Of a stretch of DNA of 64,000 nt, positions 37,106-45,669 are shown in pieces (the first letter of the stretch is position 1; the number at the start of each line of letters is the position of its first letter). The notes under the pieces were generated by a model. It did not search any database. It was not told where the DNA came from and saw only the letters and a list, made by a program, of their open reading frames with translations. Made by a program: the position numbers and the translations under genes. The DNA is from Cyanobacterium stanieri PCC 7202 (GTDB lineage: Bacteria > Cyanobacteriota > Cyanobacteriia > Cyanobacteriales > Cyanobacteriaceae), in assembly GCA_000317655.1 (NCBI GenBank), contig CP003940.1, positions 2,365,547 to 2,429,546 of the forward strand, in the 5' to 3' direction.

Positions 37106-39376
37106 ATGGCACCCCCTATTGTTACTCGTTTTTTAATTTCTCTTAATGAACATAAATGGTTAGGTACTATTATTTTTGTTGTAATTACAGGAGGTTCTTT
37201 TCTTTTTACCCTTGCCCCAGAGCCAGAACCACCGCAAGATCAAATATTGGCATTTGGTCGTCTATCTTTTACCCGTCCAGGCAGCACTTTTACTGTTGCA
37301 GGAGAGCAACTAACCACAGAAGGTAGGGCAACAAGAATTCAAGATCTCATGTCCGAACAAGTAATTGAAACCATTGCCAATCGTCTTGACTATAACCTCA
37401 GACAAACAGAAAGAGTAGTGGCAGATTTAATTTTGGGATTGCCGGAAGAAGATCTCAACCAAGCCAGAAGAGGGAATACTGTTCCCCTAATCACTTTTCG
37501 ATATGATGGAGGAAGAACACCCGAAGAGTCGAGAAGGGTTTTGCAGGTGTTTATGGAGGAGGTTGTCAATGAAAGCTATCGCATTAATACAATTAGGCTA
37601 CAGAATAGGATCGGTGATTTAGAAAGACGACTCGATAATGTTCGAGGGGATCTTAGGGAAGCAGAACAAAATTACTATACTTATATTTCTAACGAAGGGG
37701 CTTTATTACTTTCTGTTCAAGATGGTAGTTTATTTGGAGGAATTACCAGTTCAGAACAACAAAAACGGCAATTAGACGTGTTATTGTCGGGGATTGATGG
37801 GGAAATCAGAACATTACAAGAACAGTTACAGTTAACTCCCGAAGAGGCTTATGTTTCTTCTGCATTAAGTGCAGACCCCATTATTGCCAATTTAAGGGCT
37901 TTAATTCTTCAAAATGATTTGGAATTGGAGCGATTACAACGTGACTTAAGGGACGATCATCCCACCATGGTGGAGTTAAGACAACAAAAAGCTCTCAACG
38001 AAAGGCTATTGGAAGAAAGAGGCAGAGAAGTTATTGGCACAGATAGGGTATTTCAGCCTTTGACTCGTAATGTGCGAGATGCGAGTAATTTAGACCAAAC
38101 TAGAGCACAGTTAGCCGCCCGATTAATTAATTTACAAGGACAAAGAAATGCAGTAGCAGAACAGTTAAACGCTGTGGAAGCGGTGGAAAATACCCTGCGC
38201 CAAGAGTATGAGCAATTTCCCGAAAGGCAGACTCAACAAACATCTTTAATTCAGCAAGTTCAAGCTCAAAGGGTACTTTATGAAACAATTTTTGCGGCTT
38301 TAATTGATGCACGTTCGGCGGAAGTGGAAGCTGATAGTAGTTTTACCATTGTCCAACCTGCTTTTTTGGTACGTGAACCCAGTCCTCCTGTGGCTCCCGG
38401 CACCAATCCTATTATTATTGTGGGTATTGGGATGGTGATTGGTTTTGCTTCTGCTATGGGGGTAATTTTTCTCTTTGCTACTTTGGATGAGAGATTACAT
38501 ACTCCCAGAGAGTTACGGGATTTCTTTGGGGAGAGAGATGTTCCTCTGTTGGCAGAGTTGCCCATGGTACAGAATCCTGAGCCTTTCCGTAAGTCCATGC
38601 CCATTATATTTGAACCTGATTCTCCTTTTGCAAGATTTTATGAGCGTCTTCGTAGTAATATTCGTCGTTTGGGGGGCGAAAATGCAAAGGTTATCTTAAT
38701 TTCTAGTGTGATTGCTGATGAAGGGCGTACGGTTACGGCTTATAATTTGGCGATCGCCTCGGCTAATGCAGGAAAACGTACTTTGTTGGTAGAGTTGGAT
38801 CTACGGGACAAAAATCCGGGTTCTCGCAAGTATTTCCAATTACAACCAGATCCTGCCCTCAGTAGTAATCCTGTTAGTTACTATGATTTTCAGGGAGTTA
38901 GTAATGGAGATTTAAGCTCTTTAATTCAAAGGGTGCCTGAAATACCTAATTTTTCTGTGGTGCCTAGTCCTGGTTTTCAACAACAAGCTCCTGCCATTTT
39001 GGAATCAAGCGAAATCAAGTCTTTTCTGCGCTACGCTAGGGCGCAGTATGATTTTGTGGTCATTGACACTCCATCCCTTTCTAGCTGTAACGATGCCCTG
39101 TTACTAGAGCCTTTTGTGGATGGCATTGTCTTAGTTACTCACCCTGGTAAAAGTTTACGCAATCTTCTGGGTACAACCATTGATGATTTTATCGAGGAAG
39201 AATTACCCTTGGTGGGTGGTGTTATCAATAATGTCAACTTTGAGGGTTCATTGTTGGAAACAGAAGATGACGAATCTTCTATTTTTATGGGTGATGATGG
39301 AGATGATACTTCATCTATTTTCCAGAGTAGCGTTAATAGTCAGGAGGATGATTTCAGCGACCAAAGTTTTAACTAA
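37106..39376 (+). CDS. Wzc/GumC-like polysaccharide co-polymerase with degenerate kinase domain
   Basis: The 756-residue inner membrane protein has an N-terminal helix (GTIIFVVITGGSFLFTLAP) and Wzz-type periplasmic coiled coils (about 130-390). A second helix follows (NPIIIVGIGMVIGFASAMGVIFLFATL), then a cytoplasmic BY-kinase-like domain (about 500-735). Walker A reads ADEGRTVTAYNLA, with R541 where the ATP-binding Lys stands in GEGKS/T. Walker A' is LLVELDLR (E563 for the first Asp), and Walker B VVIDTP is kept. The acidic C terminus lacks a tyrosine cluster. It probably controls chain length and export without tyrosine kinase activity. It is downstream of the Wza-like gene and overlaps the dndC stop by 4 bp, convergently. 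Confidence 0.88.
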   Translation: MAPPIVTRFLISLNEHKWLGTIIFVVITGGSFLFTLAPEPEPPQDQILAFGRLSFTRPGSTFTVAGEQLTTEGRATRIQDLMSEQVIETIANRLDYNLRQTERVVADLILGLPEEDLNQARRGNTVPLITFRYDGGRTPEESRRVLQVFMEEVVNESYRINTIRLQNRIGDLERRLDNVRGDLREAEQNYYTYISNEGALLLSVQDGSLFGGITSSEQQKRQLDVLLSGIDGEIRTLQEQLQLTPEEAYVSSALSADPIIANLRALILQNDLELERLQRDLRDDHPTMVELRQQKALNERLLEERGREVIGTDRVFQPLTRNVRDASNLDQTRAQLAARLINLQGQRNAVAEQLNAVEAVENTLRQEYEQFPERQTQQTSLIQQVQAQRVLYETIFAALIDARSAEVEADSSFTIVQPAFLVREPSPPVAPGTNPIIIVGIGMVIGFASAMGVIFLFATLDERLHTPRELRDFFGERDVPLLAELPMVQNPEPFRKSMPIIFEPDSPFARFYERLRSNIRRLGGENAKVILISSVIADEGRTVTAYNLAIASANAGKRTLLVELDLRDKNPGSRKYFQLQPDPALSSNPVSYYDFQGVSNGDLSSLIQRVPEIPNFSVVPSPGFQQQAPAILESSEIKSFLRYARAQYDFVVIDTPSLSSCNDALLLEPFVDGIVLVTHPGKSLRNLLGTTIDDFIEEELPLVGGVINNVNFEGSLLETEDDESSIFMGDDGDDTSSIFQSSVNSQEDDFSDQSFN

Positions 39377-40919
39377 CTTTCCTTGCCAAACTTCATTTTT
39401 CCCCATGTCAATTTTTGTTGAACTACTTTAACATCACCCTCTTTGACGGCATTTTTCACATCCCTAATATATTCCGCATTGGCGATCGCCTCTTCTGGAG
39501 AACGGGAACTGGTGCGGAAACACTTTTCTAGGGCTTGATATATGCCCACACGACGCACCTTGGTTAAATATTGTCTTTCGGTGTCCAATAAACGAGTCAT
39601 CAATTCAAGGTGCATGGTATCTCCTTCACACAATTCCTCGAGGGTTTGCCATTCTTCGGTACCTAATAAAGAGTTACCTGCCCCAATGCGAGGATCATTA
39701 AATTCTATTCCCATCACCTCTTGATATATACGGGGTAAACTATCATCAAATTCATGTTTTTCCTCTAGCCAAATCCTTCTAATCTCACTCAGTTCGGCAA
39801 TGGAAATTAATTCGAGATTGCTAAATTCTGGGGGGGCATTTTTCCTGACACTCACTTGTGCCTCTAATACTTTTTGTAACCAATATTCTCGCCATTGTTT
39901 GAGATAGGGACCAGGAATATTTTGCACAGAGGTTTCCCCATCTACATTACGCTCAAAAAGTTCCACTCTGCCATAGATGCGACGAAAATCCCTCTTGTCT
40001 CGATCATCTCGAATATCTAACTCATCTCTTAAATCTAATAGTGGTTGTAACCATTCTTTCTCGTCATCATTTTGAATCATCGCCTCCATGGACTTATCTT
40101 TACTAACCATGGTACATACCCAACAACCAAAACGAGAATCCCCACAACTAGGGGTTGAAGTATCCACCACCAAAGGACATTCGTTATCTGCCGTGGCTCC
40201 TCGATACATTTTGAATAAGTCTTGATTATTTCCTCCCCATGGATTTTTCCATTGCAACAGATACATCCACACTTCATCGGTGCGCCAATCTTCGATGGGG
40301 CTATAGATGTAGGAGTTTGGCAGACGGGTATTAATGTTTAATCTTTTTCTAAATCGGTTTTTTTCATGTTTTTCCATGTTCCTTTTTCTGGTGATGCTTT
40401 CGGCTTTACGGGTACCTAGCACCAAGATTACTTCTCCGTGGGTTCGTACTGTTTCACGGATAAATTGATTGGCGGGTTGAATTTTCATTCGTTCTGTACA
40501 CCAGCGGAACCCCTGACGGGGGGCAGGATAGCCTTTGCCGATGAGACATACCCAAAAGGTGTCTTTGACAGCAGGATGGGTTAGATGGGCTATAAACGGC
40601 ATATTCTGCTTTTGGGCAGATTCGTTGATGGTGTTGATACATCCTCTTACCCAATGGGATACGATGGGATTTTCCACAAAGGTATCATTGGTAATTACAT
40701 GGATGGTTTTTTTCTTTTTTTGGGGGGCAACAGGGCGATCGCACTCCAGATCAGTTGTAAAATACAGGAACTATCTTTACCGCCACTGTATCCAATAATC
40801 CAAGGCACTTGATCTTGACAATATAATTCTTGAATTTCTGCTGTTAAGAGTTCAATGTCAGTAACTAATTCATCAATGGTGCGAGGGGGAAAAAGAGGTA
40901 TTTGAGAGTTAGTAGTCAT
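39373..40919 (-). pseudogene. dndC: DNA phosphorothioation sulfurtransferase DndC, split by a -1 frameshift
   Basis: Two adjacent minus-strand frames make one DndC. The first (40919-40695) carries the PP-loop IIGYSGGKDSSCILQLIW and ends at TAA soon after KKRKKPSM. The second (from about 40707 to 39373) continues TIHVITNDTFVENPIVSHWV and includes FRWCTERMKIQP, VLGTRKAES and the Cys-rich ADNECPLVV...SCGDSRFGCWVC, all DndC landmarks. The joint is an A7 run where a one-base backward shift restores a product of about 515 residues, normal for DndC. It may be a pseudogene, a sequencing error, or a real recoding site. DndC loads sulfur for DNA backbone modification with DndA/B/D/E; none of these is in the window. 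Confidence 0.8.
40707..40713 (-). other. A7 slippery tract at the dndC frame break
   Basis: On the coding strand the frame reads AGA AAA AAA CCA, so the last A of AGA plus AAA AAA forms the heptamer A AAA AAA, in the register required for -1 slippage. A second A7 run and a C6 run lie just upstream (40715-40727). Confidence 0.5.
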
Positions 40920-41047
40920 TGAGCAGAAAGTTATCCATCTAATTTTTTCAGTCTATTTATTATCATACAGAATGAGGGGCAAGGTTCACTTAGGGATGCT
41001 CTCTCACCTTCTGTATTGACACTCCCACCACTAAACCCTTTTGTACA

Positions 41048-41076
41048 TTAAGATAAAAATATTGATTGGCTATAAT
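41048..41076 (+). promoter_or_regulatory. promoter candidate for the DUF2062 gene
   Basis: TTAAGA (41048-41053) and TATAAT (41071-41076) are separated by 17 bases. They lie about 90 bp before the ATG at 41167. The -10 is perfect and the -35 matches 4 of 6. Confidence 0.5.
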
Positions 41077-41166
41077 CTATTAAATAAAGTTTATTTGTCC
41101 AAAGTTTTCCGATTTATTCAATTTATAAATATTAGTTAGTGATCACATTTTTATCATGATAGCTCA

Positions 41167-41733
41167 ATGCTAAAAAATAAATCAAAGTCTTTGAAAAATA
41201 TTCAACAAAAACTATATTTTCCTTTGAAAAAACGCAAAAAAACATCATGGATTAAACGTTATTATAAATATTTTATTTGGCGTATTCGTCATTTACAAGA
41301 ACAACCAAAGGCGATCGCCCGTGGTTTTGCTATTGGTGTATTTACTGGTAGTTTTCCCTTTTTTGGCTTACAAATGATTGTTGCCCTATTATTGGCCATT
41401 ATTTTGAAGGCAAATAAAGTTACAGCCATGATGGGAACTTGGATTAGTAACCCTTTTACCTACGTACCTATTTTTTTATTTAACTATCAAATAGGAACCT
41501 TTATTCTTGAAAAAATCTTTCATATTAAACTAAATTACTTAGATGAATTTGATTCAGAATCTTGGCAAAATTTAGCAGATTCGGGCTTAGAAATTACCAT
41601 AACTCTTTTGATTGGTTCTTTTTTTGTGGGTTTAATACTGTCTATTATTGCTTATTATTTTATTTTAATTATTACCAAGAAAGAAAATAAAACTTTACAG
41701 AAATATAATTCTCAAGAAAAAAATAAATGCTAA
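41167..41733 (+). CDS. DUF2062 membrane protein
   Basis: In this 188-residue inner membrane protein the basic N terminus is followed by the DUF2062 signature AIARGFAIGVFTGSFPFFGLQMIVALLLAIILKANKVTAMMGTWISNPFTYVPIF. A last helix (ITLLIGSFFVGLILSIIAYYFILII) and a Lys-rich tail complete it. The function of the family is not established; in other bacteria it is sometimes next to glycosyltransferases. It may be co-transcribed with the small membrane protein 31 bp downstream. Confidence 0.88.
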   Translation: MLKNKSKSLKNIQQKLYFPLKKRKKTSWIKRYYKYFIWRIRHLQEQPKAIARGFAIGVFTGSFPFFGLQMIVALLLAIILKANKVTAMMGTWISNPFTYVPIFLFNYQIGTFILEKIFHIKLNYLDEFDSESWQNLADSGLEITITLLIGSFFVGLILSIIAYYFILIITKKENKTLQKYNSQEKNKC

Positions 41734-41764
41734 GATAAAAATAATATGAGATTAGGTAAAAAAA

Positions 41765-42313
41765 ATGGGTGAAAAACAATTAGAAAAACTATATCACCTC
41801 GAAAAAAAAGCGAATAAAAATCTTTTCGTCACAGGACTGTTAACTTTTTTATTTGCTCCCTTTGGCTATTTATATACTAACCGTTATTGGGGAGCCGCCA
41901 TCACCTTTATCATTTTTTTCGCCATGGTAGACGACCCCGACTTTGAGGAAGTATGGGGGGTGATTGCTGTCGGTGGTACCATCGAAAATATTATTGCTGT
42001 TCGTAATGCTCGGGATAAATTGGCGATCGCATCTAGCAAAGAAAATAAAACCCTACCTTTCCAGCCCATATCCAGCCCCGTCCAAAATCCGCAACCCTCC
42101 TTTCCTGCAAAAGTTAATCAACCCCAAAACCTAGAACTTCAAATTTTAAAAGCCTTAAAACAAGAAGGAGAAATGACCCTTTCTGACATAGTCATAGCCA
42201 CAGAGTTAAGCTCTAGCATTATCAAAGAAACATTACTCAAACTAGAAACAGAGCAGTTGATTTATGGGTACAATAGAGACGGTGACGGTGCAGTAGTTTA
42301 CAAAAACATTTAA
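41765..42313 (+). CDS. small membrane protein with C-terminal winged-helix-like domain
   Basis: This 182-residue protein has an N-terminal half with two hydrophobic segments (NLFVTGLLTFLFAPFGYLY and GAAITFIIFFAMV) resembling a TM2-like hairpin. A Pro/Gln-rich linker follows (about 95-120). The C terminus LELQILKALKQEGEMTLSDIVIATELSSSIIKETLLKLETEQLIYGYNRDG has the helix-turn-helix plus wing pattern. A membrane-anchored regulator is possible but unproven. It lies 31 bp after DUF2062 and 54 bp before the CheW-like gene, so an operon is likely. Confidence 0.6.
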   Translation: MGEKQLEKLYHLEKKANKNLFVTGLLTFLFAPFGYLYTNRYWGAAITFIIFFAMVDDPDFEEVWGVIAVGGTIENIIAVRNARDKLAIASSKENKTLPFQPISSPVQNPQPSFPAKVNQPQNLELQILKALKQEGEMTLSDIVIATELSSSIIKETLLKLETEQLIYGYNRDGDGAVVYKNI

Positions 42314-42367
42314 ATTACATCATCCACAATTGACATTAACACCATACCTTCCTTGATCGCTAATTCT

Positions 42368-42856
42368 ATGAATCTTGCCAATTTATCCTCCCCCGAAACA
42401 AAAACCGCTGTAACGAAAATTAAACTGCTCAGTTTTCCCATCGGTAAACTTAATGTTGCTCTCCATATTGATGTAGTCCAAAAAGTCGTTAATTTTTCTA
42501 CCGTCTATGGTAGTGGTTTAAATCATTATGGCATGGCAACCATCGAAGAAGAAGAAATAACTGTAGTTGATTTACACAAAAAATTTTTCAATACCCCTAG
42601 CACTTTTAAGGGAGAAGACAAAAAATATTTACTCCTTGCAGAAAATAGTACAGGGGAAAGATTTGGCATCATCGTAACCGAAACCCCCAGTTTATATGAT
42701 GTTTCTATCAAAGATATAAGGGCTTTGCCCCCATCCTATCGTCAAGCAGATACTTTTAAAATAGCCTCCCATGTAACTATGATTTACGAAGAGGAGAAAC
42801 AAACAACAGTATTTATTCTTGATCCAGATGAATTAGTTATACCTACCAAGTCTTAA
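42368..42856 (+). CDS. CheW-like domain protein
   Basis: The 162-residue protein is taken from the ATG at 42368; an upstream TTG at 42353 is less likely. KIKLLSFPIGKLNVALHIDVVQKVV, GMATIEEEEITVVDLHKKF and YLLLAENSTGERFGIIVTETPSLYDV follow the order of a CheW SH3-like fold, an adaptor coupling receptors to CheA-type kinases. In cyanobacteria such proteins serve pilus-based phototaxis. No CheA, receptor or regulator is adjacent. It could alternatively be a stand-alone CheW of unknown partner. Confidence 0.75.
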   Translation: MNLANLSSPETKTAVTKIKLLSFPIGKLNVALHIDVVQKVVNFSTVYGSGLNHYGMATIEEEEITVVDLHKKFFNTPSTFKGEDKKYLLLAENSTGERFGIIVTETPSLYDVSIKDIRALPPSYRQADTFKIASHVTMIYEEEKQTTVFILDPDELVIPTKS

Positions 42857-42881
42857 GTGAAATAATCAGAAAATAATAATC

Positions 42882-43103
42882 ATGACAAAACTACTAAAAA
42901 AAGCATTCCAACAAGCTCAACGATTATCTTCGGATATTCAAGATGAAATCGCAGAACAATTAATCATTGATATAGAGAATGAACTTCAATGGCAAGAGAC
43001 TTTATCAAATCCTGATGCAAATTTCGATGCGATTATAGAAATGGCAGAAATGGCAATAATAGAAGATAAAGAAGGAAAAACAGAAAATTGTAGTAGTAAA
43101 TAA
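42882..43103 (+). CDS. antitoxin-like small protein without a toxin neighbour
   Basis: The 73-residue MTKLLKKAFQQAQRLSSDIQDEIAEQLIIDIE...LQWQETLS...PDANFDAIIEMAEMAIIEDKEGKTE resembles the cyanobacterial antitoxins usually paired with RelE/ParE toxins. The C terminus (NCSSK) looks altered. No toxin gene follows: the stop codon runs directly into the terminator of the opposite-strand ribosomal cluster. It is likely a solitary or relic antitoxin. The family call is by pattern only. Confidence 0.6.
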   Translation: MTKLLKKAFQQAQRLSSDIQDEIAEQLIIDIENELQWQETLSNPDANFDAIIEMAEMAIIEDKEGKTENCSSK

Positions 43104-43130
43104 AAAACCCCTCTCCCGATAAGAGAAGGG
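43101..43130 (-). terminator. terminator of the S10-spc-alpha cluster
   Basis: The stem CCCTTCTC/GAGAGGGG (one G-T pair, 7-base loop) is followed on the minus strand by TTTTTTATTTA. It lies 28 bp after the rpmE stop and marks the end of the 16-kb ribosomal transcription block. Confidence 0.7.
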
Positions 43131-43157
43131 CAAGAATGAGGATAAGATAGCTCAAAA

Positions 43158-43406
43158 CTATTTATTTTCTTCGGTTTTATTCTCTTTGGGTTGATTACCA
43201 GAGAGCATACCGTATTTACGTAAGAAACGATCCACACGTCCTTCTGCGTCAATAATTTTTTGAGTTCCAGTATAAAAAGGATGGTTTCCAGACCAAACCT
43301 CCACATTAATTTCGGGCTTGGTAGAACCAACGTGCATAACTACCTCACCATTACAAATTACTTTGGCATCGGGATACCATTCGGGGTGAATTCCTGATTT
43401 AGGCAT
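43158..43406 (-). CDS. rpmE: 50S ribosomal protein L31
   Basis: The 82-residue protein with GSTKPEINVEVWSGNHPFYTGTQKIIDAEGRVDRF is L31. The zinc-type CxxC pairs are absent (AKVICNGEVV and WSGNH), so it is a C-minus, non-zinc form, as in other cyanobacteria. Last gene of the cluster, followed by the terminator. Confidence 0.95.
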   Translation of the reverse strand: MPKSGIHPEWYPDAKVICNGEVVMHVGSTKPEINVEVWSGNHPFYTGTQKIIDAEGRVDRFLRKYGMLSGNQPKENKTEENK

Positions 43407-43533
43407 TATTTTCTCCTAACTATAGATTGACAATGAATAAGTAAAACGGACAAAAATATTACAATGGGGTTTAAGTACAATTTGATTAACAAAACCATTA
43501 ATACACCAGTACCTAAAACCTCCGCAAATAATA

Positions 43534-43932
43534 TTAACGTTTAGAGAATTGAGGTGCTTTACGAGCTTTACGTAAACCGTATTTCTTACGCTCTTTGGCA
43601 CGGGGATCACGGGTTAAGTAACCTTCGGTTTTGAGGGGTTGACGGTTTTCAGGATCGAGCTGACATAAAGCTCTGGCCACTCCTAATTTAACCGCATCAG
43701 ATTGACCAGTTAAACCACCACCATGGGCTTTTACTAAGATGTCATATTCACTTTCTAAACCTAGGGTTTCGAGGGGTGCTTTTACGGCTTGGATATAACC
43801 TTGGATTTGTTGGAAATAATCTACGGCATCCTTACCATTAACAGTAACAGCACCAGAGCCAGGTACAAGGCGTACACGGGCGATAGAAGCCTTACGGCGA
43901 CCTGTTCCTAAGTAAACTACTTTATCTGACAT
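43534..43932 (-). CDS. rpsI: 30S ribosomal protein S9
   Basis: The 132-residue protein shows [19 protein letters not shown] at the start, [19 protein letters not shown] in the middle and the universal basic tail [18 protein letters not shown] that reaches the P site. It is 2 bp from rplM, with which it forms the usual L13-S9 pair. Confidence 0.98.
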   Translation of the reverse strand: MSDKVVYLGTGRRKASIARVRLVPGSGAVTVNGKDAVDYFQQIQGYIQAVKAPLETLGLESEYDILVKAHGGGLTGQSDAVKLGVARALCQLDPENRQPLKTEGYLTRDPRAKERKKYGLRKARKAPQFSKR

Positions 43933-43934
43933 TC

Positions 43935-44390
43935 TTATTTACCTCCTGCGGGAATGGTTTGAATATTTAAAACTTCGGGTTGTTGTGCTTGATGGGGATG
44001 GTTAGGCCCGGTGTAAACTTTGAGTTTAGTAAATAAACTACGTCCTAAACTGTTTTTAGGGAGCATTCCTTTAACTGCAACTTCGATAATTCTTTCAGGA
44101 ATGCGGTTTTGTAATTTTTCAAAGGTTTCGGTTTTCATACCGCCAGGGCGCCCAGAATGGCGACGGTATAATTTTTGGGAGCTTTTGTTACCAGTTACTA
44201 CGATTTTCTCGGCGTTAACAACGATAACGAAGTCTCCTGTATCTAGGTGGGGGGTAAAGTTGGGTTTGTTTTTACCTCTCAAGACGTTAGCGATTTCGGT
44301 GGCTAAACGTCCTAGGCGTTGATTTTCGGCATCGACAACGAACCATTTTTTATCGATGTCTTCTATTTTGGGTACTGTTGTTTTATTCAT
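43935..44390 (-). CDS. rplM: 50S ribosomal protein L13
   Basis: This 151-residue early-assembly protein of the large subunit carries [42 protein letters not shown] and [18 protein letters not shown], all family landmarks. It follows truA by 18 bp and precedes rpsI. Confidence 0.98.
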   Translation of the reverse strand: MNKTTVPKIEDIDKKWFVVDAENQRLGRLATEIANVLRGKNKPNFTPHLDTGDFVIVVNAEKIVVTGNKSSQKLYRRHSGRPGGMKTETFEKLQNRIPERIIEVAVKGMLPKNSLGRSLFTKLKVYTGPNHPHQAQQPEVLNIQTIPAGGK

Positions 44391-44408
44391 TTTATTTGAT
44401 GGTCAATT

Positions 44409-45242
44409 TTAACTAAAAGTAAAAATAGGTTGACTGTTATACCACACCGATTCGGGGATGGGAAACTCTGGATAATGAACTCTTAAAAAGCATAGTCCCT
44501 TGGCAGGTGCTGAGTATTTGACCAGATCTCGACGTTGATTTTCCCATATTTCTTTAAACTCTAAGGGCGATCGCACTCTAGATCCGACCTCCACCAACAA
44601 TCCCACCAACAAGCGCACCATACCATACAAAAAACCACTGGCTTGAATTTCAATATGAATCAAGTCTTCGATTCTGTGGCAGGATACATCTTGAACTTCT
44701 AAAAAAGAATGGGGACGGGGGGAACCTGCACGGCGAAAAGCACTAAAATCATGAGTCCCTAACAAAGGTTGTAAAGCCTCTGCCATGATTTCCGCATCTA
44801 AAGGGTGATGATAGTAATGCCAAGTAAAGGGTTTTAAGAATAAATTGGGAATTTTCCCAGTATATATAGTATAACGATAACGACGAGCTAAGGCGGAAAA
44901 ACAAGCGTGCCAGTCTCGGCTAACTTCTGCGGATGCTCTGATAAACACATCATCCCCTAGGCGAGTATTTAACACCTTTGCCCAACGTTCGGGGGGAATG
45001 CTAGAGGCAATATCAAAATGGGCAACTTGGGCTGCTCCATGGACTCCACTGTCGGTTCTTCCTGCCCCATGAATGGTTACTGGATAACCTACCGTAAGGG
45101 CGATCGCCGTTTCAATCTCTTCCTGTACGCTATGATGATGAGGCTGTCTCTGCCAACCATGGAAATTAGTACCGATGTACTGAACTACTAAAGCAATTCT
45201 TTTCACATCAAGGTTAGAAGGAGTCATCAGATCAGTAGCCAA
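44409..45242 (-). CDS. truA: tRNA pseudouridine(38-40) synthase
   Basis: The 277-residue TruA isomerises uridines 38-40 of the anticodon arm. The catalytic Asp is D64 in GAGRTDSGVHG. The N-terminal LVVQYIGTNFHGWQRQP and the C-terminal GFLYGMVRLLVGLLVEVGSR are typical. The position between rplQ and rplM matches other cyanobacteria and Gram-positives, and the gene is probably co-transcribed with them. Confidence 0.97.
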   Translation of the reverse strand: MATDLMTPSNLDVKRIALVVQYIGTNFHGWQRQPHHHSVQEEIETAIALTVGYPVTIHGAGRTDSGVHGAAQVAHFDIASSIPPERWAKVLNTRLGDDVFIRASAEVSRDWHACFSALARRYRYTIYTGKIPNLFLKPFTWHYYHHPLDAEIMAEALQPLLGTHDFSAFRRAGSPRPHSFLEVQDVSCHRIEDLIHIEIQASGFLYGMVRLLVGLLVEVGSRVRSPLEFKEIWENQRRDLVKYSAPAKGLCFLRVHYPEFPIPESVWYNSQPIFTFS

Positions 45243-45250
45243 AGGAATAA

Positions 45251-45601
45251 CTATACTAGCTGAAGGATAGCCATTTCAGCATTATCCCCACGACGGTTTT
45301 TGGTACGGATTAAACGGGTATAACCACCATTACGGTTGCCATAACGTTCTGCCGCCTTAGCAAAAATATCATTGACTAAATCCTTGTCATAGATAAAACC
45401 TAAAGCCTTTCTACGGGCAGCCAAAGAGCCATCCTTAGCCAAAGTAATCATCTTATCGGCAGTGGAACGAACCGCCTTAGCACGGGCTTTGGTGGTCACG
45501 ATTTCCCCTTCTCTTAATAACTGAGTAGTCAAAGCCCTTAAAAGAGCCTTTCTTTGATCAGCAGGCAAGCCCAACTGGGGCACCTTACGACGATGTCTCA
45601 T
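45251..45601 (-). CDS. rplQ: 50S ribosomal protein L17
   Basis: The product is 116 residues from the ATG at 45601 ([29 protein letters not shown]), the normal L17 start. A longer frame from 45667 would add 22 unrelated residues. CCTCCT at 45608-45613 (AGGAGG on the coding strand) sits 6 bases before this ATG, which decides the start. It directly follows rpoA. Confidence 0.97.
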   Translation of the reverse strand: MRHRRKVPQLGLPADQRKALLRALTTQLLREGEIVTTKARAKAVRSTADKMITLAKDGSLAARRKALGFIYDKDLVNDIFAKAAERYGNRNGGYTRLIRTKNRRGDNAEMAILQLV

Positions 45602-45607
45602 TAAATT

Positions 45608-45613
45608 CCTCCT
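45608..45613 (-). promoter_or_regulatory. ribosome binding site that fixes the rplQ start
   Basis: A consensus AGGAGG on the minus strand, 6 bases before ATG 45601-45599. Confidence 0.75.
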
Positions 45614-45669
45614 GAATAGATTATAGATAAAGTTAAATAACTGCCTAATTAATGGCAATCTGTTCAATA

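Noticed and set aside
41011-41021. TTGACA at 41016 as a -35 for the DUF2062 gene
   Set aside because: There is no -10 at suitable spacing; TTAAGA-N17-TATAAT further downstream fits better.
43416-43610. 64-codon minus-strand frame overlapping rpsI
   Set aside because: It overlaps the certain rpsI C terminus in another frame and extends into AT-rich spacer.
45602-45667. 22-codon N-terminal extension of rplQ
   Set aside because: It is unlike L17, and an AGGAGG lies 6 bases before the internal ATG at 45601.
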